This document shows, in pieces, positions 15,907 to 23,999 of a DNA stretch of 64,000 bases (its first letter is position 1; every line of letters starts with the position of its first letter). The DNA is taken from positions 1 to 64,000 of the forward strand of contig CAYWUJ010000011.1 of NCBI GenBank assembly GCA_964461455.1, given 5' to 3'. The DNA comes from UBA1413 sp964461455. Lineage in GTDB: Bacteria > Bacteroidota > Bacteroidia > Bacteroidales > Prolixibacteraceae. Position numbers and translations under genes: made by a program. The notes below the pieces were generated by a model, which saw only the letters and a program-made list of their open reading frames with translations, was not told where the DNA came from and did not search any database.

Positions 15907-16823
15907 TGCAAAATGGTGAAAAGGGGATTTCCCCGTTGACCGTTACTCCCCTGAAGATTGCCGTGGCCAGTGGCAAAGGCGGAACGGGAAAGACGATGGT
16001 TTCCACCAATCTTTTTACTGCTCTGGCAGGAGAGGGAAGGGAGGTTACGCTGGTCGACTGCGATGCGGAAGCCCCCAATGACCTTCTCTTTTACGGGGGT
16101 CACCCCCGGGAGGTCTTTGACGTGGTGCAGAAAGTGCCGGTCATAGACGCAGAAAAGTGTACCTATTGTGGAAAATGCCGGGATTACTGTAATTACAATG
16201 CCATTTTCATGCTGGTTCAGACCCCGATGATCACCGTTGTGGAAGAGCTGTGCCATGGCTGCGGGGCCTGTTCCGTCGCCTGCACCTTCGGGGCCATCAC
16301 CGAAAAGGAGGTTCCCTTGGGCAGGGTTACCCGGTTCCTAAGCTCCGAAAACTACTCCCTGATCGAGGCCAGAATGCTGGAAGGGGTCTATTCCCCTGTC
16401 CCGGTGATCAAAAGGGCCATCAGCGAAGCAGGGGAGCAGGGAATCATCCTTATGGATGCTCCTCCCGGAACTTCCTGTCCCTTTATACAGACGGTTTCAC
16501 GGGCCGATTATGTGGTGTTGGTGACCGAGCCCACTCCTTTCGGACTGAGTGACCTGAAACAATCGGTCGAGACCCTGAAAACCCTCGGCAAACCTTGCGG
16601 TGTGGTGGTCAACAGGGCCGGACTCGGTAACCGGGAGGTGTACGAATATCTTGCTGGCGAGCAGATCCCCCTTTTGATGGAGATCCCTTTTGACCGGAAA
16701 CTGGCAACCCTTTATGCACGGGGAGAGGTGGCTTCGGCCGGAGACCCCCTCTGGAGGGAAAAATTCATCACCTTGTTCACTAATATCATGCACCACTATG
16801 GAAATAGCCGTCATCAGCGGTAA
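15906..16823 (+). CDS. MinD-superfamily P-loop ATPase with inserted ferredoxin domain (first)
   Basis: A 305-residue cytoplasmic ATPase. The deviant Walker A motif GKGGTGKT is at residues 23-30, followed by the usual switch regions (VDCDAEAPN; DAPPGTSCP). Inserted at about 80-130 is a two-cluster ferredoxin: C85, C88, C91, C95 and C116, C119, C122, C126, each CxxCxxCxxxC. Proteins of this design (COG1149 type) accompany NifX-like orange proteins in strict anaerobes; in Desulfovibrio vulgaris such ATPases belong to the ORP complex linked to cell division and sigma-54. The exact role here is unknown; cluster assembly or transfer is plausible. Its last 26 bases overlap the next ATPase gene. Confidence 0.92.
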   Translation: MQNGEKGISPLTVTPLKIAVASGKGGTGKTMVSTNLFTALAGEGREVTLVDCDAEAPNDLLFYGGHPREVFDVVQKVPVIDAEKCTYCGKCRDYCNYNAIFMLVQTPMITVVEELCHGCGACSVACTFGAITEKEVPLGRVTRFLSSENYSLIEARMLEGVYSPVPVIKRAISEAGEQGIILMDAPPGTSCPFIQTVSRADYVVLVTEPTPFGLSDLKQSVETLKTLGKPCGVVVNRAGLGNREVYEYLAGEQIPLLMEIPFDRKLATLYARGEVASAGDPLWREKFITLFTNIMHHYGNSRHQR

Positions 16824-17724
16824 GGGAGGGACCGGAAAATCAAGTATCACGGCAGCCTTCGCTGCCCTGGCACAACCGGTGGTCCTGGCCGACTGCGACG
16901 TGGATGCCGCCAACCTTTATCTGCTCTTTAACCCTGCCCACGAAGAGGAAAAGGTTTACATTTCAGGACAGAAAGCGGTGATCGACTACGATGTGTGTAC
17001 CTCCTGTGGAATCTGTATCGGCTATTGCCGCTTTGATGCCATCTCCGACAACGGAGGGCGCGTGGAGATTTCGGAAACCTCCTGCGACGGATGCCACCTC
17101 TGCGCCCGTGTTTGTCCGGTAGGAGCCATCACCATGGTCGACAGCGACCAGAGCCGCATGGTGGCCGGCAGTTTCCGTTTCGGCAGGATGGTCTATGGTC
17201 GGCTGGCTCCAGGAGAGGAAAATTCCGGAAAACTGGTCAACATGGTCCGTGAAAGGGCTTCTTCACTCGCCACTGAAAACCATCTCCCTGTCATCCTCCT
17301 CGATGGCCCTCCCGGAATCGGATGTCCTGTCATCTCCACCATCACCGGCGTCGATCATGTCGTCGTGGTCACTGAACCTACCCTGTCGGGACTCCATGAC
17401 CTGAAACGCGCCGTGGCCGTAGCCCTGAGAATGAAACGGAAAGTTTCCGTCATCATCAATAAATGGGACCTGCATCCTGCCCTGAGCAACCAGATAGAAG
17501 AGTGGTGCCGTCATTCCGGCGTGGCTCTGGCCGGAAAAGTCCCCTTCTCCGAAATGGTCGTCGAGGCCATGGTCCATGGAAAATCGATTCCCGAATGGGC
17601 ACCTGACCACGAAGTCACCATCAACCTTCGTTCCATTTATCTGAGCCTGACGGCATCGCCGGCAGCCTACCCTCTGATCAAGGCCGCCGAGATCATCGCC
17701 GCCAAAATGAGGAAAAACGGATAA
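16798..17724 (+). CDS. MinD-superfamily P-loop ATPase with inserted ferredoxin domain (second)
   Basis: A 308-residue paralogue of the upstream ATPase: Walker A SGKGGTGKS (residues 7-15), DCDVDAANL, ferredoxin insertion with C67, C70, C73, C77 and C96, C99, C102, C106, then LLDGPPGIGCPV and TEPTLSGLHDL. The ATG at 16798 is chosen because it places the P-loop at the usual position; an upstream in-frame ATG at 16690 would add 36 residues read from inside the previous gene. The 26-base overlap suggests coupled synthesis, and the two ATPases may form a heterodimer, as paired MinD-like proteins do in ORP-type clusters. A strong terminator follows immediately. Confidence 0.92.
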   Translation: MEIAVISGKGGTGKSSITAAFAALAQPVVLADCDVDAANLYLLFNPAHEEEKVYISGQKAVIDYDVCTSCGICIGYCRFDAISDNGGRVEISETSCDGCHLCARVCPVGAITMVDSDQSRMVAGSFRFGRMVYGRLAPGEENSGKLVNMVRERASSLATENHLPVILLDGPPGIGCPVISTITGVDHVVVVTEPTLSGLHDLKRAVAVALRMKRKVSVIINKWDLHPALSNQIEEWCRHSGVALAGKVPFSEMVVEAMVHGKSIPEWAPDHEVTINLRSIYLSLTASPAAYPLIKAAEIIAAKMRKNG

Positions 17725-17737
17725 CCACACCATAAAA

Positions 17738-17766
17738 AAAAGAGGGAGCACCAGGCTCCCTCTTTT
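17738..17766. terminator. Bidirectional rho-independent terminator after the Fe-S ATPase cluster
   Basis: A 12-base perfect stem AAAAGAGGGAGC / GCTCCCTCTTTT with loop ACCAG. A-rich before and T-rich after, so it can act on both strands. It overlaps the stop codon of the convergent small gene. Confidence 0.9.
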
Positions 17767-18061
17767 ACTTTTTATCTTTCCCCTCCGGTAAAAGATCGCT
17801 TTTTGATGGGGGATTCTCTTTCTTTTCGCTTTTCTCAGCCGTGGTTTTGGTATCATCACGGCTCTCCTTCTCCCCGCTTAGGAAATAATACGTTTTCCCC
17901 GGCTTCTCCGGTTCCGGCACCGGAGCTGAAATAAGGGAACGCACAGGTGTGGCTATCCTTTTCAAGATGTCGATCGTGGTGCCCAGTTTGAGCCCCAAAA
18001 GATAAAAGATAGAAGAAAAAAGAATAACTGTTTTCATGAGCTTTTGGTATTTTGTAATCAT
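17765..18061 (-). CDS. Small membrane-anchored protein of unknown function
   Basis: A 98-residue protein with one hydrophobic segment near the N-terminus (residues about 9-27, TVILFSSIFYLLGLKLG) followed by a hydrophilic, Lys/Glu/Ser-rich tail (TKTTAEKSEKKENPPSKS) that looks disordered. An internal ATG at 18037 would start just ahead of the membrane segment. I recognise no family. It sits alone between a terminator and a 290-base gap. Codon use looks like that of the neighbours, but a short gene of this kind could be over-called. Confidence 0.55.
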   Translation of the reverse strand: MITKYQKLMKTVILFSSIFYLLGLKLGTTIDILKRIATPVRSLISAPVPEPEKPGKTYYFLSGEKESRDDTKTTAEKSEKKENPPSKSDLLPEGKDKK

Positions 18062-18351
18062 GGTTTAATGGAACAAATCATGTCGTGTCGATCAGGTAAA
18101 TCTTTCCGGCCGGTGGTGAAAACTGTTGCGACATTTCATGGTCTTCTTGTTTTTTCTCCTACGAATGTATGGAAAATCAGTGCTTGCGCAGAAGAATTAT
18201 CGGTGAATGGCCTTCTTTTCCCTGCGAATTGCCGATTTGTTAAGTTTACAGGAACACCCGGGCCGGCGAATCAGGGGAGGATACCATTACCGGGTCATCA
18301 TCTTTACTATTTTTGCGGAACTATTTAAACGATGGACTATAAAACCTCATC
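18062..18351. other. 290-base gap before rimO
   Basis: Lower G+C than neighbouring genes; no gene, RNA gene or repeat is evident. The only recognisable element is the -7 box at 18308-18315. Confidence 0.5.
18308..18315 (+). promoter_or_regulatory. Probable -7 box of rimO (TATTTTTG)
   Basis: Matches TAnnTTTG and lies 36 bases before the rimO ATG. No clear -33 element at the expected distance. Confidence 0.45.
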
Positions 18352-19650
18352 ATGAAAGAGAAAAAGCGTGTCAATGTCGTCACCATGGGATGTTCAAAAA
18401 ACCTGGTGGATTCTGAAGTCCTTCTGAACCAGTTGGAACGGGGCCAATGGGAGGTCACCCACGACGCGGAAGGAACGGGTTTTGATGCTGTGATCATCAA
18501 TACCTGCGGTTTTATCCATGATGCCAAGCAGGAGTCTATAGACATGATCCTGGCGTATGCCGATGCCAAAGCCAGGGGAGACATCGGCAAACTTTACGTG
18601 ATGGGGTGCCTGTCGGAACGATACCGCACCGAGTTGGAAAAGGAGATGCCCGAGGTGGACCGTTATTTCGGCAAATTCGACCTCAGGGCCATTGCCGCGG
18701 AGCTGAAGGTCGCCCTTCAGCCCGAATATATCTACGAAAGGAAGATCACCACCCCTTCCCATTATGCCTACCTGAAAGTTTCGGAAGGGTGTAACCGGTT
18801 CTGCGGTTTCTGTGCGATCCCAATGATGACAGGCCGCCACACCTCACGGCCCCTGGAAGATCTGGTCAGGGAAACCCGCTATCTCGCTTCACGGGGAGTG
18901 AAGGAACTCCTGCTGATTGCCCAGGAACTCTCTTCCTATGGTAAGGATCTCTATGGCGTGGGAAAACTCGCCGACCTGGTCAGTGCCGTTTCGGCAACAG
19001 AGGGCATCGAATGGGTCAGGCTCCATTATTTCTATCCCTCTGAGTTTCCCTTCGATATTCTGCCACTGATGAGGGAGAACAAAAAGGTGCTCAGGTATCT
19101 CGACTTGCCTTTGCAGCATATTTCAGACCGGATGCTGAAGAGGATGCGCCGCCATACCACGCGGCAGGAGACTGAGGATCTTCTCCGCATTGTGAGGGCG
19201 GAAGTTCCCGGAGTGGCCATCCGTACTACCCTGCTGACCGGATATCCCGGAGAGACAGAGGCCGATTTCGAAGAACTGCTCCGTTTTGTGGAAGAGCAAC
19301 GTTTCGACCGGCTGGGGGTCTTCCCCTATTCCCATGAAGACGGCACCTTTGCGTATAACCAGTATGCCGACGACGTCGCTGAAGAAGTCAAGCAGGAAAG
19401 AGCCTCCCGCATCATGGAACTCCAGGAACAGATTTCCGCGGAACTTAATGAAGATAAAGTGGGACTGAAATTCAACGTGATCATTGACCGGAAGGAAGGG
19501 GAGTACTTTGTTGGACGCACCCGTTTTGATTCCCCGGAAGTCGACGGCGAGGTTTTTGTGACCTCTGACAGGGAATTGCTTCCGGGAGAATTCGTGGATG
19601 TCCGCATTTCCGGAGCTGACACCTATGACCTCTACGGCCGGGTAGTCTGA
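18352..19650 (+). CDS. rimO: Ribosomal protein S12 methylthiotransferase
   Basis: A 432-residue radical-SAM enzyme that methylthiolates the conserved Asp of ribosomal protein S12. Three domains are visible: the N-terminal UPF0004 domain with its three cluster cysteines (MGCSKNLVDSE, NTCGFI, MGCLSERY), the radical-SAM core with C-x3-C-x2-C in EGCNRFCGFCAIP (about residues 145-157), and a C-terminal TRAM domain (about 365-432). The CSKN..VDSE form of the first motif is diagnostic of RimO rather than the tRNA enzyme MiaB. Length is normal. Its stop codon abuts the stop of the convergent DUF2179 gene with no spacer. Confidence 0.96.
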   Translation: MKEKKRVNVVTMGCSKNLVDSEVLLNQLERGQWEVTHDAEGTGFDAVIINTCGFIHDAKQESIDMILAYADAKARGDIGKLYVMGCLSERYRTELEKEMPEVDRYFGKFDLRAIAAELKVALQPEYIYERKITTPSHYAYLKVSEGCNRFCGFCAIPMMTGRHTSRPLEDLVRETRYLASRGVKELLLIAQELSSYGKDLYGVGKLADLVSAVSATEGIEWVRLHYFYPSEFPFDILPLMRENKKVLRYLDLPLQHISDRMLKRMRRHTTRQETEDLLRIVRAEVPGVAIRTTLLTGYPGETEADFEELLRFVEEQRFDRLGVFPYSHEDGTFAYNQYADDVAEEVKQERASRIMELQEQISAELNEDKVGLKFNVIIDRKEGEYFVGRTRFDSPEVDGEVFVTSDRELLPGEFVDVRISGADTYDLYGRVV

Positions 19651-20229
19651 TTATTTGCCGATGCGCCAGCGGTGGCTGCTCTCCTTCATGGGAAAAATCC
19701 CCTGGTTGACGAATTTCACATCCTCGATGGAGTAAAAAGCCTTGGGATTGTAACTGCGGATGATCTGTTCGACTTTGTGGATTTCGGCCCTTTTAACGAT
19801 GGTGTGGATGATGCTGACAGTTTCGGTACCTCCCTTGGCAGGGTGGTGGGTGATGCCGTATCCGGCCTCTTTGAGGGCTTCGATGAGCTGTGTGGCATCC
19901 TTACGGGTGATGATCTGGATTTTGACGATTCCCATGGCTAGTTTTTCCTCGAGAAGGAGACCCACCAGGTTGCCGGTGGCGAATCCCCCGGCATAACCGA
20001 CGTAACACATCCAGTTATCGAGGTTTTGCATCACCTTGCTCATGGTGATGATCCATATCAGCACTTCGAAGAATCCCAGTACCGGGGCCCAGAATTTCTG
20101 CCCCTTGGCGACCATGACGATCCTCATGGTCCCGATGGTCACGTCGCAGATACGGGCCAGGAAAATGAGCAGGGGAAGGAGAACGAAAGTGAACAGGTTA
20201 CTGTCGTAAAAGGCTTGCAGGTCAGCCAT
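19651..20229 (-). CDS. DUF2179/DUF5698 membrane protein (UPF0316)
   Basis: A 192-residue inner-membrane protein with three hydrophobic helices in the first about 100 residues (FVLLPLLIFLARICDVTIGTMRIV is the signature region, residues 15-38) and a cytoplasmic DUF2179 domain at the C-terminus (about 105-180; IIHTIVKRAEIHKVEQII). The function of the family is unknown; related DUF2179 domains occur at the end of YitT proteins, one of which is encoded at 28307-29233. It is 16 bases downstream of the zinc peptidase gene and probably co-transcribed with it. Confidence 0.9.
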   Translation of the reverse strand: MADLQAFYDSNLFTFVLLPLLIFLARICDVTIGTMRIVMVAKGQKFWAPVLGFFEVLIWIITMSKVMQNLDNWMCYVGYAGGFATGNLVGLLLEEKLAMGIVKIQIITRKDATQLIEALKEAGYGITHHPAKGGTETVSIIHTIVKRAEIHKVEQIIRSYNPKAFYSIEDVKFVNQGIFPMKESSHRWRIGK

Positions 20230-20245
20230 GCCTATTTATTTAGTG

Positions 20246-21106
20246 TTATAAAGCAATATTCCGGCTGAAGGTATCTCCCTGCCTGATGTCTCCGGTCTGG
20301 ATCCCTTTGGCCAGCCAGTTCTTTCTCTGGTTGCTGGTTCCGTGGGTGAAAGAGTCGGGGACGACATATCCCTGGGTCTTCATTTGAATGCGGTCATCTC
20401 CTACAGCCGAAGCGGCGTTCAGGGCCTCCTCGAGGTCGCCCTCTTCCAGGAAGTTATGCATTTTTTGTCCGTGATGAATCCACACCCCGGCAAAGTAGTC
20501 GGCCTGAAGTTCCATTCTCACGGTCAGGTCGTTCACCTGCTCCTGGCTGCGTGCCGATCTCTGGGCATTCTGAACTTCCTCCATGGTCCCCATCAGCAGT
20601 TGCACGTGATGCCCCACCTCGTGGGCAATGATGTAGGCCACGGCAAAGTCACCCGAGGCTCCCAGCTTACGCTGCAAGGCCTCGAGATAATCGAGGTCGA
20701 GGTATACCTTTTCATCACCCGGACAATAGAAGGGCCCCGTGGCTGCCTGTGCGTAGCCGCATGCAGAACTGACCGCACTCCTGAAAAGCACCAGCTTGGG
20801 CTCACGGTAGGTCGACCCGTATTCATTGAATATCTTTCTCCACACATCCTCGGTGTCGGCAAGAACCACACTGACAAATTCCGTCATTTCCTGTTCCTGG
20901 GCCGACAACGGGGCGTCGGTGGCCACTTCACTCTGCCCCTGGTTTGACATCCTCAAAACGTCGAGGGGGTTTCCCCCCAGAAGATAGACGACCAGTGCGA
21001 TGGCCAGTGTTCCGATGAGACCTCCCTTGAGGCCGACAGAACGGCCACTGCTGCTGCCACGCTGATCTTCGACATTGGTGCTTTGTCTTCTGCCTTTGAA
21101 TTTCAT
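20246..21106 (-). CDS. ypfJ: YpfJ-type neutral zinc metallopeptidase
   Basis: A 286-residue protein of the putative neutral zinc metallopeptidase family (Pfam Zn_peptidase, YpfJ/KPN type). A basic, Arg/Ser/Gly-rich N-terminus precedes a single membrane anchor (about residues 29-45, GLIGTLAIALVVYLLGG); the rest would face the periplasm. The zinc-binding motif HEVGHHVQ (about 165-172) is intact, with a downstream ELQADYFAGVW that supplies the third ligand, and CGYAQAATGPFYCPGDEKVYLD is characteristic (given as position 117-138). Substrate unknown. An exact TAAATTTG box lies 26 bases upstream. Confidence 0.93.
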   Translation of the reverse strand: MKFKGRRQSTNVEDQRGSSSGRSVGLKGGLIGTLAIALVVYLLGGNPLDVLRMSNQGQSEVATDAPLSAQEQEMTEFVSVVLADTEDVWRKIFNEYGSTYREPKLVLFRSAVSSACGYAQAATGPFYCPGDEKVYLDLDYLEALQRKLGASGDFAVAYIIAHEVGHHVQLLMGTMEEVQNAQRSARSQEQVNDLTVRMELQADYFAGVWIHHGQKMHNFLEEGDLEEALNAASAVGDDRIQMKTQGYVVPDSFTHGTSNQRKNWLAKGIQTGDIRQGDTFSRNIAL

Positions 21107-21131
21107 TTTATTGCTCTCTTTAAGTGTTTTA

Positions 21132-21139
21132 CAAATTTA
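21132..21139 (-). promoter_or_regulatory. Possible -7 box of the zinc peptidase gene (TAAATTTG)
   Basis: TAAATTTG on the minus strand, 26 bases before the ATG at 21106, in the 41-base gap after prfC. No clear -33 partner. Confidence 0.4.
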
Positions 21140-21147
21140 ATTTTTTT

Positions 21148-22722
21148 TCAGAATTCCGATGTGAAATGGAATTTTATATCCTTGAATTCTTCCTGTGCCA
21201 TTTGTAAAATAAAAGCCGAATCGGCCATAAAGACGTCTCTTCCCTGTTTATCAACGCACATTTTCTGGTATTTCCGTTTTTTAAATTCCGAGAGGACTTT
21301 AGGATCGTGGCATTCAATCCAGCAGGCCTTGACCATGGAGATAGGCTCAAAGCGGCATTTTGCGCCATATTCGTGTTCGAGCCTGTACTGGATCACTTCG
21401 AACTGCAGCTGGCCAACGGTGCCGATGATCCTCCTGCCGTTAAACTGGCTGGTGAACAGCTGGGCCACTCCTTCGTCCATCAGCTGGTCGATACCCTTGT
21501 GCAACTGTTTGGACTTCATGGGGTCGGCATTTTCGACATACCGGAACAGCTCGGGTGAAAAACTGGGAAGTCCCTTGAAGCGGATCATCTCGCCTTCGGT
21601 CAGGGTGTCGCCGATAATGAAATTCCCGGTGTCGGGCACACCGATGATATCGCCAGGAAAGGCCTCCTCGATAATCTCCTTCTGGTCGGCCATGAAGGCG
21701 GTGGGACTGGAAATACGCAGGGTTTTCCCGTGCCTGACATGGGTATAGAAATTGTTGCGCATAAAATGGCCCGAGCACACCTTGACAAAGGCGATCCGGC
21801 TCCGGTGGTTGGGATCGATGTTGGCGTGGATCTTGAAAACAAATCCCGTGAAGTTCTCCTCTTCGGGTCGCACCTCCCGCTCCTCGGTGAAGGAGGGGCG
21901 GGGCGGGGGAGCGATCTTCACAAAGGTGTCGAGGAGTTCCCGTACCCCGAAATTGTAAAGGGCGCTGCCGAAAAAGACCGGCGCAAGCTGGCCCGCCAGG
22001 TAACTCTCATGGTCGAAGGCAGGATAGACCCCTTCCACCAGTTCCAGCTCTTCCCTGAGGATGGCCGCATCGCGGCCGATGTGGTGGTCAAGTTCCGGAT
22101 CGTTGATGTCGCCGAACCTGAGGGAGGGTTGAATATCCTGGATGCTGGGATTGAAAAGCAACAGGCTGTGGTCAAATATGTTATAGACACCCTTGAAGCT
22201 CTCTCCGCTGCTCACTGGCCAGCTCAGAGGCCGCACCTTGATCTGAAGGCTCTCCTCCACTTCGTCGAGCAGGCTGAAGGAATCCCTTGCCGGGCGGTCC
22301 AGCTTGTTGATGAAGATAATGACCGGCGTATGCCGCAGCCGGCACACATTCATCAGCTTCTCGGTCTGGGGCTCGACTCCCTTGGCGGCGTCGATGACAA
22401 TGATGACACTGTCGACGGCGGTCAGCGTCCTGAAAGTGTCTTCCTGGAAATCCTGGTGCCCCGGGGTATCCAGAATATTTACCTTGTAACCGCTGTATTC
22501 AAAACCCATCACCGAGGTGGCCACGGAAATCCCCCTTTGCCGCTCTATCTCCATGAAGTCGGAGACCGCTCCCTTTCTTATTTTGTTGCTTTTCACCGCC
22601 CCGGCGACCCTGATGGCCCCCCCGAAAAGCAGTAACTTCTCGGTCAGCGTGGTCTTCCCGGCATCGGGATGGCTCACGATACCAAAGGTGCGGCGACGCC
22701 TGATTTCATCTCTAAAATTCAT
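21148..22722 (-). CDS. prfC: Peptide chain release factor 3
   Basis: A 524-residue translational GTPase that recycles RF1/RF2 from the ribosome. G motifs are intact: SHPDAGKTT (G1), DTPGHQDF (G3) and FINKLDRPARD (G4), followed by domain II and the RF3-specific C-terminal domain. The start is put at the ATG at 22722, giving MNFRDEIRRRRTFGIVSHPD as in other RF3 proteins; an upstream in-frame ATG at 22746 would add eight residues overlapping the probable -7 box and is less likely. Length is typical. No terminator is visible before the zinc peptidase gene 41 bases downstream, so read-through is possible. Confidence 0.96.
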   Translation of the reverse strand: MNFRDEIRRRRTFGIVSHPDAGKTTLTEKLLLFGGAIRVAGAVKSNKIRKGAVSDFMEIERQRGISVATSVMGFEYSGYKVNILDTPGHQDFQEDTFRTLTAVDSVIIVIDAAKGVEPQTEKLMNVCRLRHTPVIIFINKLDRPARDSFSLLDEVEESLQIKVRPLSWPVSSGESFKGVYNIFDHSLLLFNPSIQDIQPSLRFGDINDPELDHHIGRDAAILREELELVEGVYPAFDHESYLAGQLAPVFFGSALYNFGVRELLDTFVKIAPPPRPSFTEEREVRPEEENFTGFVFKIHANIDPNHRSRIAFVKVCSGHFMRNNFYTHVRHGKTLRISSPTAFMADQKEIIEEAFPGDIIGVPDTGNFIIGDTLTEGEMIRFKGLPSFSPELFRYVENADPMKSKQLHKGIDQLMDEGVAQLFTSQFNGRRIIGTVGQLQFEVIQYRLEHEYGAKCRFEPISMVKACWIECHDPKVLSEFKKRKYQKMCVDKQGRDVFMADSAFILQMAQEEFKDIKFHFTSEF

Positions 22723-22743
22723 CTGATCACTTATTTTGGGAGG

Positions 22744-22751
22744 CAAAAATA
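22744..22751 (-). promoter_or_regulatory. Probable -7 box of prfC (TATTTTTG)
   Basis: Minus-strand TATTTTTG, 22 bases upstream of the ATG at 22722. It supports that start over the upstream one. Confidence 0.45.
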
Positions 22752-22771
22752 ACCAATTCTCCCTGAACTCC

Positions 22772-23887
22772 TCATTTTCCTACATTCCGGGATTCTTCAA
22801 AGCATCCGGTGATGTAATCCCAGTATTTCCGGTGGAACCTGACGCTCTTTCTTCCGATGATGCGGTGATAGCTCTGCGGCTGATCTTCAGGGGCGAACTT
22901 CCATTTCTCCCGGTTTTCATAGAGCGCAGGCACCTCAGGGTGAAACTGAACTCCGAAAACATGCGGGTAGTGGCGGTGTGCCAGTCCCTCGATGATTTTT
23001 CCGTCGGGTGACAGGGCGGTGATCTCAAATCCTGTGCCTGTTTCCCGGGGTGACTGGTGGTGGCTGCTATAGACGAGAGGCCGGGAGTTGCGGCGGACCT
23101 TCACCTCGCGGGGAAAAAAGGGATGGCTGGTGAAACGCAGCGTGTGCAGGTTGATCCCCATGATCTGCTCATCGTCGCTGATCTCCTGCCAGTAATTGCG
23201 GTGGAGGTTTTCGCGGCCGGTATCGAGTGTCGCGCGGGCGCCCTCCTTTCCGTAGACCTGAGGGGGTATGTCCTGGTATAGAGTGCCCCCGGCGGCGACG
23301 TTCATGGTCTGCATGCCCAGGCAGAAGCCGGTGATCACGTATTGGGGCCTCTCCTCCAGAAATGGCCGGAAATCCTGATTCCGCGAACCCCCCAGCAGAT
23401 GAAAAAGAAAGGAGACCTCAAAAGTGTGACGCCCCGGATCGGTGACTACCGAACCGCGGTTCTCCTCTCCGTACAGAACAGGCTGGATATCGGGACCCCC
23501 GAAAAAGAGAATCCCCGCAGAATGGTCAAAGAGAAGCCGGAACTCCCCGCTGCAGCCATTCTCGCCATAGACCACAGAATCATCGATGGCTCCCCTGACT
23601 TCATGAAGAAAAAAGCCCGCTTCGGGATGCTCCCTGATATACTCCTCGCTTTGCGCAAAATCATAGGCTTGTCCGGAATGGAACACCCCGACAAAACGGG
23701 TGTGCCCGGGGTCTGTGCCGAAAATCCCCCGACTGGTGAGAAAACGGACAATCTCCAGATTCCGGGCGGTGGGATTGGCCAGAAGGATGTGCTGTATGCC
23801 CTGCGGAACCGGTTTCCGGAAATAATCACGCGAAACCGCCACCAGCGGAAGTGAGGCCAAGATCATACTCATCACTATTTTGTTCAT
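22772..23887 (-). CDS. Exported class I glutamine amidotransferase-like (peptidase C26) protein
   Basis: A 371-residue protein with an N-terminal signal (MNKIVMSMILASLPLVAVS) and a class I amidotransferase fold of the gamma-glutamyl hydrolase / PuuD-like family. The nucleophile elbow is GFCLGMQ (Cys 189), the catalytic His-Glu motif is VQFHPEV near residue 310, and FFGGPDIQP marks the oxyanion region. C26 enzymes hydrolyse gamma-glutamyl bonds. A periplasmic location is unusual for the cytoplasmic PuuD type and suggests action on a gamma-glutamyl peptide or cell-wall-like substrate; that is inference. ATG 23887 is preferred over an upstream in-frame start at 23938 that would bury the signal peptide. 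Divergent from the helical-repeat gene. Confidence 0.85.
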   Translation of the reverse strand: MNKIVMSMILASLPLVAVSRDYFRKPVPQGIQHILLANPTARNLEIVRFLTSRGIFGTDPGHTRFVGVFHSGQAYDFAQSEEYIREHPEAGFFLHEVRGAIDDSVVYGENGCSGEFRLLFDHSAGILFFGGPDIQPVLYGEENRGSVVTDPGRHTFEVSFLFHLLGGSRNQDFRPFLEERPQYVITGFCLGMQTMNVAAGGTLYQDIPPQVYGKEGARATLDTGRENLHRNYWQEISDDEQIMGINLHTLRFTSHPFFPREVKVRRNSRPLVYSSHHQSPRETGTGFEITALSPDGKIIEGLAHRHYPHVFGVQFHPEVPALYENREKWKFAPEDQPQSYHRIIGRKSVRFHRKYWDYITGCFEESRNVGK

Positions 23888-23935
23888 GGTTGTATTTGTT
23901 TTCCGATATTTGTTCCTGTTCTTTCTGAAACAGGT

Positions 23936-23943
23936 CAAATATA
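23936..23943 (-). promoter_or_regulatory. Probable -7 box of the C26 amidotransferase gene (TATATTTG)
   Basis: Minus-strand TATATTTG 49 bases upstream of the ATG at 23887. It lies back to back with the plus-strand box at 23958-23965, so the two divergent genes share a compact control region. Confidence 0.45.
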
Positions 23944-23957
23944 AAGAGATGTTTGGC

Positions 23958-23965
23958 TATCTTTG
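23958..23965 (+). promoter_or_regulatory. Probable -7 box of the helical-repeat gene (TATCTTTG)
   Basis: TATCTTTG fits TAnnTTTG and lies 34 bases before the ATG at 24000. No good -33 element. Confidence 0.45.
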
Positions 23966-23999
23966 ATTAAATTTGCTCATTAAACCAAACTATTCGGAG

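Noticed and set aside
15183..17724. Nitrogen fixation locus
   Set aside because: NifX-type domains and Fe-S ATPases are present but there are no nifH, nifD, nifK, nifE or full nifB genes; the set fits ORP-like clusters instead.
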